Assembly (NCBI GenBank): GCA_045657945.1 | Contig: JAZOUB010000045.1 | Location: forward strand, 62,001-126,000 | Direction of reading: 5' to 3' | Length of the DNA: 64,000 nucleotides | DNA from: HGM04593 sp045657945 | GTDB lineage: Bacteria > Bacteroidota > Bacteroidia > Bacteroidales > Bacteroidaceae | Part shown: piece by piece, positions 1-8,316 of the stretch | Layout of the letters: the number at the start of each line of letters is the position of its first letter | Position numbering within the stretch: the first letter of the stretch is position 1 | The notes under the pieces: generated by a model | Told to the model about the DNA's origin: nothing | What the model saw: the letters and a program-made list of their open reading frames with translations, nothing else | The model's database searches: none | Position numbers and translations under genes: made by a program

Positions 1-114
1 GGGAAATGTAGCACCTGCTCCCGAAAGTTCCTGACCTTTTTTATCATTATCACCACAAGACACTGTTGCAACAGCAAGTACAAGTGTCATTATTGAAGAA
101 AATATCTTTTTCAT
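1..114 (-). CDS. pstS: PstS phosphate-binding lipoprotein, N-terminal part only
   Basis: The first 38 codons of a minus-strand gene whose 3' end lies beyond the window. They encode a lipoprotein signal peptide (MKKIFSSIMTLVLAVATVSC, lipobox Cys at residue 20) followed at residues 31-38 by SGAGATFP. The GAGATFP motif is the characteristic N-terminus of mature PstS, the periplasmic substrate-binding component of the PstSCAB high-affinity phosphate ABC transporter. The neighbouring porin gene and the PhoR-like kinase remnant at 1.4-1.7 kb fit a phosphate-starvation locus. The identification rests on a short fragment, but the motif is specific. Confidence 0.8.
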   Translation of the reverse strand, partial: MKKIFSSIMTLVLAVATVSCGDNDKKGQELSGAGATFP

Positions 115-130
115 AGTTACAATTATATTG

Positions 131-200
131 AGAAACTGTTTGAATTTCTTGTAAAAAACATATCAAACAAAATGCAAAATAGATTTCAAACAGTTTCTTC
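131..200. repeat. Inverted-repeat element, AGAAACTGTTTGAA family, copy 1
   Basis: A left arm AGAAACTGTTTGAATTT at 131-147 faces a right arm ATTTCAAACAGTTTCT at 183-198. The arms enclose an AT-rich core between pstS and the porin gene. The same terminal sequences bracket the region 19060-19250, so this is a repeated element rather than a one-off hairpin. It could act as a terminator or RNA-stabilising fold for the minus-strand genes, or be a small non-autonomous mobile element. No coding sequence is present. Confidence 0.6.
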
Positions 201-219
201 TATTTTATTGAATTAAAAT

Positions 220-1200
220 TTAAAGTCCAAAGTAGCAATTTATGTATGCGCTGTAACCGTTATTGGCACCATCAGCCTTGGGCAGCTTCACTCTCACATT
301 GGGAGCGATCTTCACGTATTTGCCCAATTTGAACTGCGCACCAAGAATGGCAGTTCTCTCATCCTTTGTAATATTCCAGTTATTGTTTGAGTAGAGGTCA
401 TCAAAACGGGCATAGACATCGGCATACTTTGCCAAGTTAACAGAACCGAACACCGAATAACCGAACTGGTCGCAACCTGCTTTGTGTGAAGCGTTGAGCA
501 TATGGTTATACTCTGCTCCCAGAGTGAAATTCTTGCACTTGTAGCCAATAAAACCAGCCATATTCACTGTTCCGGCCTTGCCCTCTTCACCGCTGTCGTT
601 AAAGCCTCCGTACAAACGTATCTGAAAGCCATCTACCGGTGTGAATGTCGCACCCATTCCATAGTTCAAGCCGCAGTTCTTCTGAATTTTCTTATACCCC
701 TCACCATTGACTATGATAGCATCCAATGATACCCAATCTGCAAATTTGTAAGAAGCAGAAAGACCCAAATCGGCACTGTTTCCAAACTTGTACTGGTCCT
801 GGAAGGATTTCATGATGTAACGATAACCCCAAAATTTTTCCTGGAAATTGAACTGTGTGGTCGAGATAAGGCCTCCATTCAAGGTCAAGTTTCCTTTTTT
901 CCAGGATACTATCGCATTCTTAATGTAGGCTATACGTTGATAATCTTCGACACTATTAGACTTGCCAATATCCATAACACCTTTTACTGAAAGACCATTG
1001 CCGAATTTGTACTCATAGCCCAAGTAGCTTCGTTCCAATTCAAATCCAAGGTCATTGTTGTTCTCTCCAAAACCGGTGTGGAAATTACCGAACACCTGTA
1101 CAATTGCCTTTCCTTTAGGTTCTTCAACATTCGTATCCTGCGCCTGGGCAGTGATACCGATACAAGTCAACAGACTTGCCAAAACAAAATTCATTTTCAT
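220..1200 (-). CDS. Outer-membrane beta-barrel porin-like protein
   Basis: A 326-residue secreted protein with a clear signal peptide (about residues 1-20, ending ITAQAQ). The rest is made of alternating short beta-strand segments rich in Gly, Tyr and Phe (for example FELERSYLGYEYKFG, LGAEYNHML) and it ends in an aromatic strand, AYINCYFGL. This is the layout of Bacteroidales outer-membrane porins. It lies next to pstS on the same strand, so a role in phosphate passage across the outer membrane is plausible, but this is inferred from context only. Length and composition fit a 14-18 strand barrel. The start Met is the first of two close Met codons (MKMNF). Confidence 0.75.
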   Translation of the reverse strand: MKMNFVLASLLTCIGITAQAQDTNVEEPKGKAIVQVFGNFHTGFGENNNDLGFELERSYLGYEYKFGNGLSVKGVMDIGKSNSVEDYQRIAYIKNAIVSWKKGNLTLNGGLISTTQFNFQEKFWGYRYIMKSFQDQYKFGNSADLGLSASYKFADWVSLDAIIVNGEGYKKIQKNCGLNYGMGATFTPVDGFQIRLYGGFNDSGEEGKAGTVNMAGFIGYKCKNFTLGAEYNHMLNASHKAGCDQFGYSVFGSVNLAKYADVYARFDDLYSNNNWNITKDERTAILGAQFKLGKYVKIAPNVRVKLPKADGANNGYSAYINCYFGL

Positions 1201-1390
1201 AGTTTAGTTCATTTGATTTCATCTATGCAAAGGGGTATGCAAACTTTTGAGATATGCTAGCCTTCACTCAAAACAGAAGCACCTCCCGTGCAACTTTTTC
1301 TATGGCAAAAGTATCGGGAGTAAGTTTCATAAATATTACAAAGTTGTTAGAGATGAGTTAAGAAGTTGTTTAGAAGCTGTTATGGGATAA

Positions 1391-1675
1391 AAAGATCATG
1401 CTGTTCAATTAAGAACGACACGATATCCGGAATATGAAATATGTTTTGAAGATGACGGTTGCGGTGTTGAAGAGAAACAATTGTCACGCCTGTTCGAGAG
1501 ATTCTACCGCGTAGACAAGGGGCGTTCACGCCGCATGGGTGGCACAGGTCTTGGACTTGCGATTGTAAAACATGCAGTTCAGTTCCATGGTGGCACTATT
1601 GCAGCAACAAACCGTCCTGGTGGTGGCTTGAAATTTGATTTCACTCTTAGGAAACAAGAGACAGCCAACCAATGA
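1391..1675 (+). pseudogene. Remnant of a PhoR-type sensor histidine kinase (C-terminal ATPase half)
   Basis: An open frame of about 94 codons runs from just after a stop at 1388 to TGA at 1673. It encodes the G1 box (FEDDGCGV), F box (LFERFYRVDKGRS) and G2 box (GGTGLGLAIVKHAV) of a HATPase_c domain. The N box, the His-containing DHp domain and all sensor and membrane segments are missing, and no sensible start precedes the G1 box. The wording of the F/G2 region matches PhoR-like kinases, and the remnant sits beside pstS and a porin. I read it as the decayed 3' end of a phoR gene, not an active protein. Confidence 0.75.
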
Positions 1676-1693
1676 CAAGTAATAAATCAGCTA

Positions 1694-3517
1694 TTACTCA
1701 GCAACCACCCTCATTATACACTCCTTGCAATCGAATGCAAGGCGGAACTTGCGGCCGTCGCCCGAGACAATGTAGAAAGGTTCCTTATATGGCGATGGCT
1801 TGCCGTTCTTGCTGCACCAACCGAAACTGTACTTTATGCAATGCTTGCAGAACATCACCGTTGCACCATCCTTGCCCTCGAGTTCAAATGCCGGCTGCAC
1901 ATCGGTAACCTTGTGCAGGTTATAGAATTTCCTTGCATAACTGTTCGAAACATTGCCTTTATAGTCGAGCGCAGTTGCAACATACGCCACATCACCCTCC
2001 TTCAATCTCATGTCGGTGCGCACAACAGCAGCACGCCTCTCTTTCAGCAACAAATCGCACAAGGTGCGGCGCATCTCTGATAATAATGACGATGGTACGA
2101 ACCAATCGTTTGAGAGTTCCACATCAACTGCTGTAACCTCAAACGGTGTGTTTCCCCACTTGCCAAGCTGGGTTATGATGTTGTCGCGCTGCGATGAACG
2201 CGCAACCTCTTTCTTGAACGGCATCTCAATGCAATGCTCCACTCCACTCTCATCGGTAGCTTGCAGGCTGAACCCGAACGCACTGTCGCTGAAACGCAAC
2301 GAAACGGCAATGCGGCGCGGAGAATCGGGGCGCGAGAGCTGGCGCTCAAAGTCGCAGTCGTAGTTACGGTACAGTTCATCGCCGCTCTCAATGCGTGGCA
2401 TTGTCTGCGGATATATCCTATTACCCTCGACCTTGTTTATGCGGAAACCCTGCAGCTTGCCATTCTGCCCTACAAAGCATGCACCGTCGCCGTTGTTGAA
2501 TTCACCACCTACAACCGTGAAATAGTTGCGAGACACGAACTTGACACGGCCAATGTATTCACCTTTTGACTTGGGGCTCTCGAAAGAGGTTATGCCATCC
2601 TTTGAACCATGCAACATATAATCGGTAAAACCACGGTTGAAGCTTTTTTCGGGTGCAGGTGTGAATAATGGATAGCATTTACCATCCGATGCGCGTACAT
2701 ACTCCTTGCGCTTTGCAAACACAGCATCAAGTCTTTCGCGGTAATAGGCTGTTATATTCTTTACATATGAAGCATCCTTCAAGCGTCCTTCAATCTTGAA
2801 CGATGTAACGCCGGCATCGAGCATCTCCTCAATGGAGGCCGAACGGTTCATGTCCTTGAGCGACAAGAGGTGTCGGCCACTGTCAATAATCTTGCCATCG
2901 GCATCCTGCAAATCGAATTCCAGACGGCAGAACTGTGCACAAGCACCACGGTTGGCACTGCGCCCATAGCAATGCTGCGAGGCATAGCACTGGCCGCTGT
3001 AGCTCACGCACAGCGCACCATGCACAAAGACCTCAAGTTCGGTCTGTGGTACCGCTGTGTGTATCTCCCTTATCTGCTCCAGTGTCAGCTCACGCGCAAG
3101 CACCACACGGGGAAAACCAATTGCAGAGAGGAACTTCACCTTCTCCACGGTGCGGTTATCCATCTGCGTGCTTGCATGCAGTGGAATGGGTGGAATGTCC
3201 ATTCCCGGGAGTCCCATGTCCTGTACAATAAGCGCATCCACGCCGGCATCGTAGAGTTCCTTTACAAGTTGCTCTACCTCAGGTACCTCCTCGTCATATA
3301 TTATGGTGTTCAGCGTCACATAGACCTTCACGCCAAAGATGTGGGCATAATCGACCAGGCGAGCAATATCCTCTACCGAATTGCCGGCAGCCTGTCGAGC
3401 ACCAAAACGCGCAGCGCCAATGTACACCGCATCGGCACCATGGTTTATTGCAGCAATACCGGTTTCATAATCCTTTGCCGGAGCAAGGAGTTCTATCTTG
3501 CGTGGAGTCTGTGACAT
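1694..3517 (-). CDS. Peptidase U32 family protein (RlhA/TrhP-like RNA hydroxylation factor)
   Basis: A 607-residue protein that opens with KIELLAPAKDYETGIAAI and GADAVYIGA, the N-terminal barrel of the U32 family. It carries the family signature EVFVHGALCVSYSGQC near residue 165, followed by further Cys (SQHCYGRSANRGACAQFCR) that in this family bind an iron-sulfur cluster. Members of this length with a long C-terminal extension (DUF3656-like region) include E. coli RlhA, needed for 5-hydroxycytidine in 23S rRNA, and TrhP, needed for tRNA 5-hydroxyuridine. The RNA-modification role is taken from those relatives. Four further Cys in CKHC and CKEC near the C-terminus suggest a small metal site. 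The gene is transcribed alone. Confidence 0.85.
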   Translation of the reverse strand: MSQTPRKIELLAPAKDYETGIAAINHGADAVYIGAARFGARQAAGNSVEDIARLVDYAHIFGVKVYVTLNTIIYDEEVPEVEQLVKELYDAGVDALIVQDMGLPGMDIPPIPLHASTQMDNRTVEKVKFLSAIGFPRVVLARELTLEQIREIHTAVPQTELEVFVHGALCVSYSGQCYASQHCYGRSANRGACAQFCRLEFDLQDADGKIIDSGRHLLSLKDMNRSASIEEMLDAGVTSFKIEGRLKDASYVKNITAYYRERLDAVFAKRKEYVRASDGKCYPLFTPAPEKSFNRGFTDYMLHGSKDGITSFESPKSKGEYIGRVKFVSRNYFTVVGGEFNNGDGACFVGQNGKLQGFRINKVEGNRIYPQTMPRIESGDELYRNYDCDFERQLSRPDSPRRIAVSLRFSDSAFGFSLQATDESGVEHCIEMPFKKEVARSSQRDNIITQLGKWGNTPFEVTAVDVELSNDWFVPSSLLSEMRRTLCDLLLKERRAAVVRTDMRLKEGDVAYVATALDYKGNVSNSYARKFYNLHKVTDVQPAFELEGKDGATVMFCKHCIKYSFGWCSKNGKPSPYKEPFYIVSGDGRKFRLAFDCKECIMRVVAE

Positions 3518-3625
3518 CTTTATCCTAATTTCTATTACCCTGCAAATTTAGTTCAAAAAATGCAGAATAACAGAATGTTTATACAATAAGATATCAACGT
3601 CAGGGATTGAGGGGGACTTTTCCAT

Positions 3626-3916
3626 TTATTCCTCTTCGGGTACTTCTTCAAGGAATTTGTCTACAAATTTCTTTTCTATCTTTTTATAAGTGTTTACCAC
3701 ACCGTTCTCAATTTTTTTGTATGTGTTCACCACTCCATTTTCTATGGCCTTGTATGCACCAACGGTACCGTTTTCAATGCTCTTGTATGTATCGACAACC
3801 GCATTCCCAATAGTTCTGTTGCTTTCTGCCACCCCACTTTCTATCTCCCTGTAGGTTTCCTTTAGAGCACCATTGTTTTTACCACTCTTTTTAGTCTTCA
3901 ATCTGTACTTTGTCAT
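3626..3916 (-). CDS. Small 11-residue-repeat amphipathic helix protein
   Basis: A 96-residue protein with a basic N-terminus (MTKYRLKTKKSGKNNG) followed by consecutive 11-residue units: VVDTYKSIENG, TVGAYKAIENG, VVNTYKKIENG, VVNTYKKIEKK, plus two more degenerate units before them. It ends in an acidic tail (LEEVPEEE). Undecapeptide repeats of this kind form 11/3 amphipathic helices, as in synuclein, apolipoproteins and LEA proteins, and often bind membranes. No signal peptide or transmembrane segment is seen, so it is probably cytoplasmic. It is divergently oriented to the AraC regulator at 4089, 172 bp away. The function is not known. Confidence 0.7.
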   Translation of the reverse strand: MTKYRLKTKKSGKNNGALKETYREIESGVAESNRTIGNAVVDTYKSIENGTVGAYKAIENGVVNTYKKIENGVVNTYKKIEKKFVDKFLEEVPEEE

Positions 3917-4061
3917 ACTGATACCTATTTTTAATTATTTGCCTGTTTTCCATTGCAAAGGTAAATATTAAAAGATAGGGTAAGTTTGAGATTTTTCCTT
4001 TACATTGGTATAAATTTCCGAATATTTGTGTAAAACAAGTTTTTCCACATAGAAAAATTGT

Positions 4062-4069
4062 TATATTTG
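4062..4069 (+). promoter_or_regulatory. Bacteroidetes -7 promoter motif before araC-type gene
   Basis: TATATTTG matches the Bacteroidetes -7 consensus TANNTTTG and lies 19 bp before the ATG at 4089. No clear -33 TTTG is present at the usual distance. Confidence 0.45.
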
Positions 4070-4088
4070 TAACAAATACCCGAAATAA

Positions 4089-4976
4089 ATGATGATAAAT
4101 ACAACTATAAATGAATACCGGATTGGTGATGATGTCATATTGATTGGTGATGCCGGTGCGGAAAGAGCAAGCAGATACATTGGTCATCCATTCAAAATTG
4201 AAGAATCAATAACCATCATATATGACCAAGGCGAGGTTGTGTTCAATATCAACATGCAACAATACCATATTAAAGCACCGGCAGCGGTTGTTGTAATGAC
4301 AGGACAGACGTGTGAACTGGTAAGCTACTCAAATGATTTGAGAAACAGAGCCATTGCAATGTCCCGGTTCTTCACGGACAATATGTTTGAAAACCTTGCA
4401 AGCAAGTCGCAAGGGATAATTGCTTCATTATTAGGAAATCCGATACTTGGTGATGAAAATGATATCTATGTTTTCAACCAATATTACGAATTGCTGCGGA
4501 ATATTGCAAAATCACCTCTTTCCGATTTCAAGATTGAAGCGGCGCGACATCTTACACTTGCTATGTTCTATGGATATTCGTACACAAAGCACCAAGTATC
4601 TAACAATCTCAAAGGAACTGATAGACAAATTGAAATTTATACCTCTTTTTTGAATGTGCTGAATGCGAATTTCAAAAGAGAAAGAGAAGTGCGTTTTTAC
4701 GCTGATAGACTATGTGTGACCGCAAAACACCTCTCTCAAGTTGTCAAGGATATCACAGGAAGAACTGCTTTGGATATAATTGAGGAGTATGTCATAACAG
4801 AAAGCAAGGCATTATTGCTTTCAACAAGCATGTCAATCCAGCAAATCAGTGATAATTTGAATTTTCCTTCCCAATCAGTTTTTGGGAAATATTTCAAGAG
4901 GATAACAGGTGTGCCGGCAAGCGAATACCGCAAGAATAAAAGTCGGTTTTTAACCCCACAACGGTTTGAACGATGA
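4089..4976 (+). CDS. AraC-family transcriptional regulator
   Basis: A 295-residue protein. The last ~100 residues form the double helix-turn-helix of AraC/XylS regulators: FYADRLCVTAKHLSQVVKDITG (first HTH, about 205-226), then SIQQISDNLNFPSQSVFGKYFKRITGVPASEYRK (second HTH). The N-terminal ~170 residues resemble a cupin-like sensor domain, with VVVMTGQTCELVSYS and an expected ligand pocket, but no effector can be named. Two ATGs occur at the start; the first was kept. Its closest neighbour is the divergent 11-mer-repeat gene, which it could regulate. Confidence 0.9.
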   Translation: MMINTTINEYRIGDDVILIGDAGAERASRYIGHPFKIEESITIIYDQGEVVFNINMQQYHIKAPAAVVVMTGQTCELVSYSNDLRNRAIAMSRFFTDNMFENLASKSQGIIASLLGNPILGDENDIYVFNQYYELLRNIAKSPLSDFKIEAARHLTLAMFYGYSYTKHQVSNNLKGTDRQIEIYTSFLNVLNANFKREREVRFYADRLCVTAKHLSQVVKDITGRTALDIIEEYVITESKALLLSTSMSIQQISDNLNFPSQSVFGKYFKRITGVPASEYRKNKSRFLTPQRFER

Positions 4977-5177
4977 AAAAAATTGGCAATAATATCTTTT
5001 TAAAAATATAATACTCAATTGCTTGTTATATTTTATAGCTTTTACATAATTTCGCAACTGTAGGAACTAGAATGAGTTCGAAACCGGCACACACATCGGA
5101 ATCCATATGGAACCGAAGAAAAGGTAACATGTAAGACACTTTCACCTTTTAACGTGTAAATTATAATTTGTTTTTCA
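4977..5177. other. Non-coding interval, nothing recognised
   Basis: An AT-rich stretch between the AraC gene and the SPOR gene. No plausible ORF or RNA gene was found. The last bases run into the promoter of the SPOR gene. Confidence 0.5.
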
Positions 5178-5207
5178 TTGCCACAATGTTTTTTTTTATT
5201 AAATTTG
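5178..5207 (+). promoter_or_regulatory. Bacteroidetes-type promoter directly at the SPOR gene start
   Basis: TTG at 5178-5180, a 19-bp spacer, then TAAATTTG at 5200-5207, a full match to TANNTTTG. The GTG start codon of the gene is at 5212, so transcription would begin at or within a few bases of the start codon, giving a leaderless or nearly leaderless mRNA. Confidence 0.55.
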
Positions 5208-5211
5208 CTTC

Positions 5212-6177
5212 GTGGAAAAATTAGTTAAGAACATAACAAGACTCATAGCACATCACAATTGTGTTATTTTGCCAGGTGTGGGTGCTTTCCTTGCACACAA
5301 GGTTCCTGCTTGCTACAATGCTGCAGAGAAGATTTTCATGCCACCGCATCGTTCACTCGGCTTCAACCCACAGGTTGTTGTCGATGATGCATTGTTGTTG
5401 TCGGAGTATATGAACAGCGGCAAGTTGTCATACGAAGAGGCAGCCACTTCCCTCTCAAAGGACATTGACACACTGCGTTCGAACCTTTCGGCAACCGGCG
5501 CCGTTTGCTTTGGCGAATTAGGTACATTTACCATGGACATTGAGGGCAAGATCTATTTTGCACCCAATGAGAATGGTATTGATGACCCATACAATTATGG
5601 TTTTGAGCCTTTGGCAATTGCTCCACTTAGCGAGCTCAAGAAGAAAGATATTGTCATCAAGCGCAGCAATGTAAAGAAATACATTTCGGCTGTTGCTGCA
5701 GTCATTATACTTGCATTTGTGCTTGTTCCTTTCGGCAAGAAGATCTACAACAGCGACAACCAGATGTCGATTGCCGGTTTTGTGTCAACTGAAAATGTTT
5801 CAAAGCCTGCAGCAAAGACAGTTGAGACTGTAACAGTTGTTGCCCAAGAGGTATATGATTGCGAAATTGCCCCTGTTGCAGAGACTGTTACTCCTGCAAT
5901 TAACACAAATGAAGTTACCGTTGCCGAACCTGCAGTTAGTGAAATGCCTGCAAGCAATGAGAAACATTCAATAATTGTTGCAAGTACACCCAATGCCAAG
6001 AATGCACAGCTTGCAATTACCGAGTTGTCAAGAAAGATGAAGGCCGACTACACTGTTGTCGAGGGTGACAGGAGACATCGCATTGCAATTGAGACCTATG
6101 ACAACGCCGATGATGCAAACTTGGCGTTGGAGCGCATACAGCAGACATTCCCCGATGCTTGGATCTATGTGCATTAA
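5212..6177 (+). CDS. HU-like/SPOR domain transmembrane protein
   Basis: A 321-residue protein. The N-terminus (MEKLVKNITRLIAHHNCVIL, then PGVGAFLAH) is the start of the CCDC81-like HU domain pair found in Bacteroidetes SPOR proteins and extends to about residue 130. A single membrane helix follows at about 152-170 (ISAVAAVIILAFVLVP). A Val/Thr/Glu-rich linker leads to a C-terminal SPOR domain (about 245-321, from KHSIIVAST to PDAWIYVH), a fold that binds denuded peptidoglycan at division sites. It may link the nucleoid or cytoplasm to the cell wall. The GTG start at 5212 is preferred because the family starts at this residue and no ATG is near. The FHA gene follows after 34 bp. Confidence 0.85.
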   Translation: MEKLVKNITRLIAHHNCVILPGVGAFLAHKVPACYNAAEKIFMPPHRSLGFNPQVVVDDALLLSEYMNSGKLSYEEAATSLSKDIDTLRSNLSATGAVCFGELGTFTMDIEGKIYFAPNENGIDDPYNYGFEPLAIAPLSELKKKDIVIKRSNVKKYISAVAAVIILAFVLVPFGKKIYNSDNQMSIAGFVSTENVSKPAAKTVETVTVVAQEVYDCEIAPVAETVTPAINTNEVTVAEPAVSEMPASNEKHSIIVASTPNAKNAQLAITELSRKMKADYTVVEGDRRHRIAIETYDNADDANLALERIQQTFPDAWIYVH

Positions 6178-6211
6178 GAACAGGTTTTAAATTCCTTTAT
6201 AAGATTTTATT

Positions 6212-6709
6212 ATGAGCAAGATTATATGCCCAAAATGTGACCATGCCATAGATTTCGATGCAAGCGGCTACAAGGAGGGACAGTCGTTGGTTTTTGAGTG
6301 CGAGCACTGCCGCAAGAGTTTCACCGTAAGAATAGGCGAAAACGACGAGGATATTGAAACCGAGGATTTCGGGCACATTGTTGTCATTGAGAACGCTTTC
6401 TGCTACAAGCAGGTAATTCCCCTTCACGAGGGTGACAACATGTTTGGCCGCTACAACAAGGGAACTGTGATTTCAAATCCCATTGAGACAAGCGACCCCA
6501 GCATGGATCGCCGTCATTGCATAATCAATGTAAAGCGTGACTATTCGGGCTACTTGACTTATACTGTGCGCGACAACCAGAGCGTGACCGGTACTTTCGT
6601 GATGAACCGCATCCTGGGCAACCGTGAGCGTCTGCTTGTTGAGGACGGCGCGATAATCACTCTTGGCGCAACGACGCTTATTTTGCACACAGCAGACAGC
6701 GAAGAATAA
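6212..6709 (+). CDS. Zinc-ribbon plus FHA domain protein
   Basis: A 165-residue protein with an N-terminal CPKC...CEHC zinc ribbon (residues 6-36) and a C-terminal forkhead-associated domain (about 75-160). FHA landmarks seen are MFGRYNKG, DPSMDRRHCII and a terminal strand ITLGATTLIL. FHA domains bind phosphothreonine peptides. It lies 34 bp after the SPOR gene and probably shares its transcript. A strong terminator follows at 6725. The phospho-partner is unknown; no Ser/Thr kinase gene is in the window. Confidence 0.85.
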   Translation: MSKIICPKCDHAIDFDASGYKEGQSLVFECEHCRKSFTVRIGENDEDIETEDFGHIVVIENAFCYKQVIPLHEGDNMFGRYNKGTVISNPIETSDPSMDRRHCIINVKRDYSGYLTYTVRDNQSVTGTFVMNRILGNRERLLVEDGAIITLGATTLILHTADSEE

Positions 6710-6724
6710 GAAAATAACACAAGT

Positions 6725-6770
6725 ATTAAAATAGTCAAGGCAACCCTAGGGTTGCCTTGACTATTTTAAT
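6725..6770. terminator. Bidirectional terminator, perfect 46-bp palindrome
   Basis: A perfect inverted repeat with 22-bp arms (inner part CAAGGCAACCC / GGGTTGCCTTG) flanked by A- and T-rich ends lies between the convergent FHA (+) and PAP2 (-) genes. It can terminate both. The stop codon of the PAP2 gene lies inside the outer arm. Confidence 0.85.
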
Positions 6771-7470
6771 ATGCATAAGCAAAAAACGAAATCATCGGTA
6801 TTGCCACGAATGTAGCATACATTGCCACAAGCATCAGATATACGTCCCCAACAAGATAGCCGGTTCTTGTGTATTGGTCCGAAATCCAATCGCGATGCGC
6901 ATTGCTTCTCTGCCGTTTCTGCACAAAAATGTATAGCTTATGAACACACCACCCGACTGTAATTCCGGTGAAGGTTCCTGCAATGATGTCGCCGGGATAA
7001 TGAACACCCAAATAAATACGTGTAAAGGCATTCATCGAAGCCCAGATAATAAGCGAAATTGTCAACGCCTTGTTCTTTATGAGCAATATCAGGAACGTTG
7101 CAATGCCAAACGAGTTTGCAGCATGGCTTGATGTAAAGCCATAGTCACCACCTCGTATATCATCGGTAACATCAACAATGTACATGAGCAATGGATCATT
7201 TGTAGGGCGCCATCGCTCAAAGAATGGTTTACATATTCCTGAGGATATGGTATCTGTCAATCCCACAACAACTCCAATAAACAGCAACAATGTAAAGAAG
7301 TTCTTCAGGGTATTGTTCTTTACAAGTACATAGACCAACATCAGGATAAGAGGTATCCATATCCACATTGTTGTATATACCTTCATGCATCCATCCCAAA
7401 AGATAGAGTCGCTGCCGTTTAATGTGAGCAGAAGGTCCTTGTCAAGTTCTGATATTGTGCTTATGTCCAT
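6766..7470 (-). CDS. PAP2-family membrane phosphatase
   Basis: A 234-residue integral membrane protein with five or six predicted helices. The three phosphatase motifs of the PAP2/lipid phosphatase superfamily are present: KPFFERWRP, SSHAANS (PSGH variant) and RIYLGVHYPGD with the catalytic His and Asp. Such enzymes dephosphorylate undecaprenyl pyrophosphate or other lipid phosphates on the outer face of the inner membrane. The substrate cannot be told. It lies downstream of batE on the same strand with a 51-bp gap and may be read through from the Bat operon. Confidence 0.85.
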   Translation of the reverse strand: MDISTISELDKDLLLTLNGSDSIFWDGCMKVYTTMWIWIPLILMLVYVLVKNNTLKNFFTLLLFIGVVVGLTDTISSGICKPFFERWRPTNDPLLMYIVDVTDDIRGGDYGFTSSHAANSFGIATFLILLIKNKALTISLIIWASMNAFTRIYLGVHYPGDIIAGTFTGITVGWCVHKLYIFVQKRQRSNAHRDWISDQYTRTGYLVGDVYLMLVAMYATFVAIPMISFFAYAY

Positions 7471-7521
7471 TTTGTGTTGTGTGTATTGTGTGTGCGTGTT
7501 GCTGTTTGAATGTCAGCGTGT

Positions 7522-8301
7522 TCAAATCCGTTCAAGCGAGATGACTTTCACCCACCCTACGACTCTATTTCCGTTGTCGGCTTCTATCTTAACCCAATCC
7601 TTGACTTCATCCACAACGTTGACCTTCAAGCCTTCATGTATCTCCGTAAGTTCTGTACCTGAGTCATTGGGCGAACTTCTGATAATCACCATCTCGTCCA
7701 TAACAATAGCCTCGGCCAAGCCGTCACTGCTGTCAAGGCTATAAGCCGAAAGGTTTGCAAGCACAGTTATGACAAAACATGGAATTGCTATGCCTAGTGA
7801 TGTTACGCGAGAATGGTTCCTGAAGAACATGAAGAACAGTGCTACAAGCATGCCAATAAATGTAATTACACCTATGACACCCCATGCGTCCTTTGAAAAG
7901 AGACTGGCAAAACTATTCCACCAATTTTTATAAAAGGGCACTTCATCCTGTGGAATCTTGTCTGCAATATTGCTCTGGGCAATCTGTAGATTGAATTTCG
8001 CATCCTTGTCATTGGCATCAATTCTTAGTGCACGCTCATAGTTAAGGATAGCCTTGCCAAGTTCATTTATGCGGAAATAGGCATTTCCAAGGTTGTAATA
8101 GAGCGGCAGGCTTCCACCCTGCTCTGCAATTACGGTTTCATAGATATTTATGGCCTCGGTATATTTTGCATATCGGGCATCATTGTCATTCTTGATAGAT
8201 TCGGCATAAGCATACGCATCATCGCCCTGCTTCTTTGTATTCTGTGCCATGGCTGCAAAAGGCATGGCAACCAGCAGGCATATATATATAAATCCTTTCA
8301 T
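7522..8301 (-). CDS. batE: BatE, TPR/SH3 membrane protein of the aerotolerance operon
   Basis: About 259 residues from the ATG at 8301; an upstream TTG in frame is less likely. It has a signal peptide (MKGFIYICLLVAMPFAAMAQ), a TPR pair at about 40-115 (LYYNLGNAYFRINELGKAIL), two membrane helices in the middle and a C-terminal bacterial SH3-like domain (VVDEVKDWVKIEADNGNRVV). This order is diagnostic of BatE. It is the last gene of the Bat cluster, 15 bp after batD. In Bacteroides fragilis the bat genes affect oxygen tolerance; the molecular role is envelope-associated but not settled. Confidence 0.9.
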   Translation of the reverse strand: MKGFIYICLLVAMPFAAMAQNTKKQGDDAYAYAESIKNDNDARYAKYTEAINIYETVIAEQGGSLPLYYNLGNAYFRINELGKAILNYERALRIDANDKDAKFNLQIAQSNIADKIPQDEVPFYKNWWNSFASLFSKDAWGVIGVITFIGMLVALFFMFFRNHSRVTSLGIAIPCFVITVLANLSAYSLDSSDGLAEAIVMDEMVIIRSSPNDSGTELTEIHEGLKVNVVDEVKDWVKIEADNGNRVVGWVKVISLERI

Positions 8302-8316
8302 AATCAATACAATATA

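Noticed and set aside
3891..4187. A 98-codon minus-strand frame before the 11-mer-repeat gene
   Set aside because: It overlaps the AraC gene start and promoter region, and its product is Cys/Ile/Phe-rich without domain logic.
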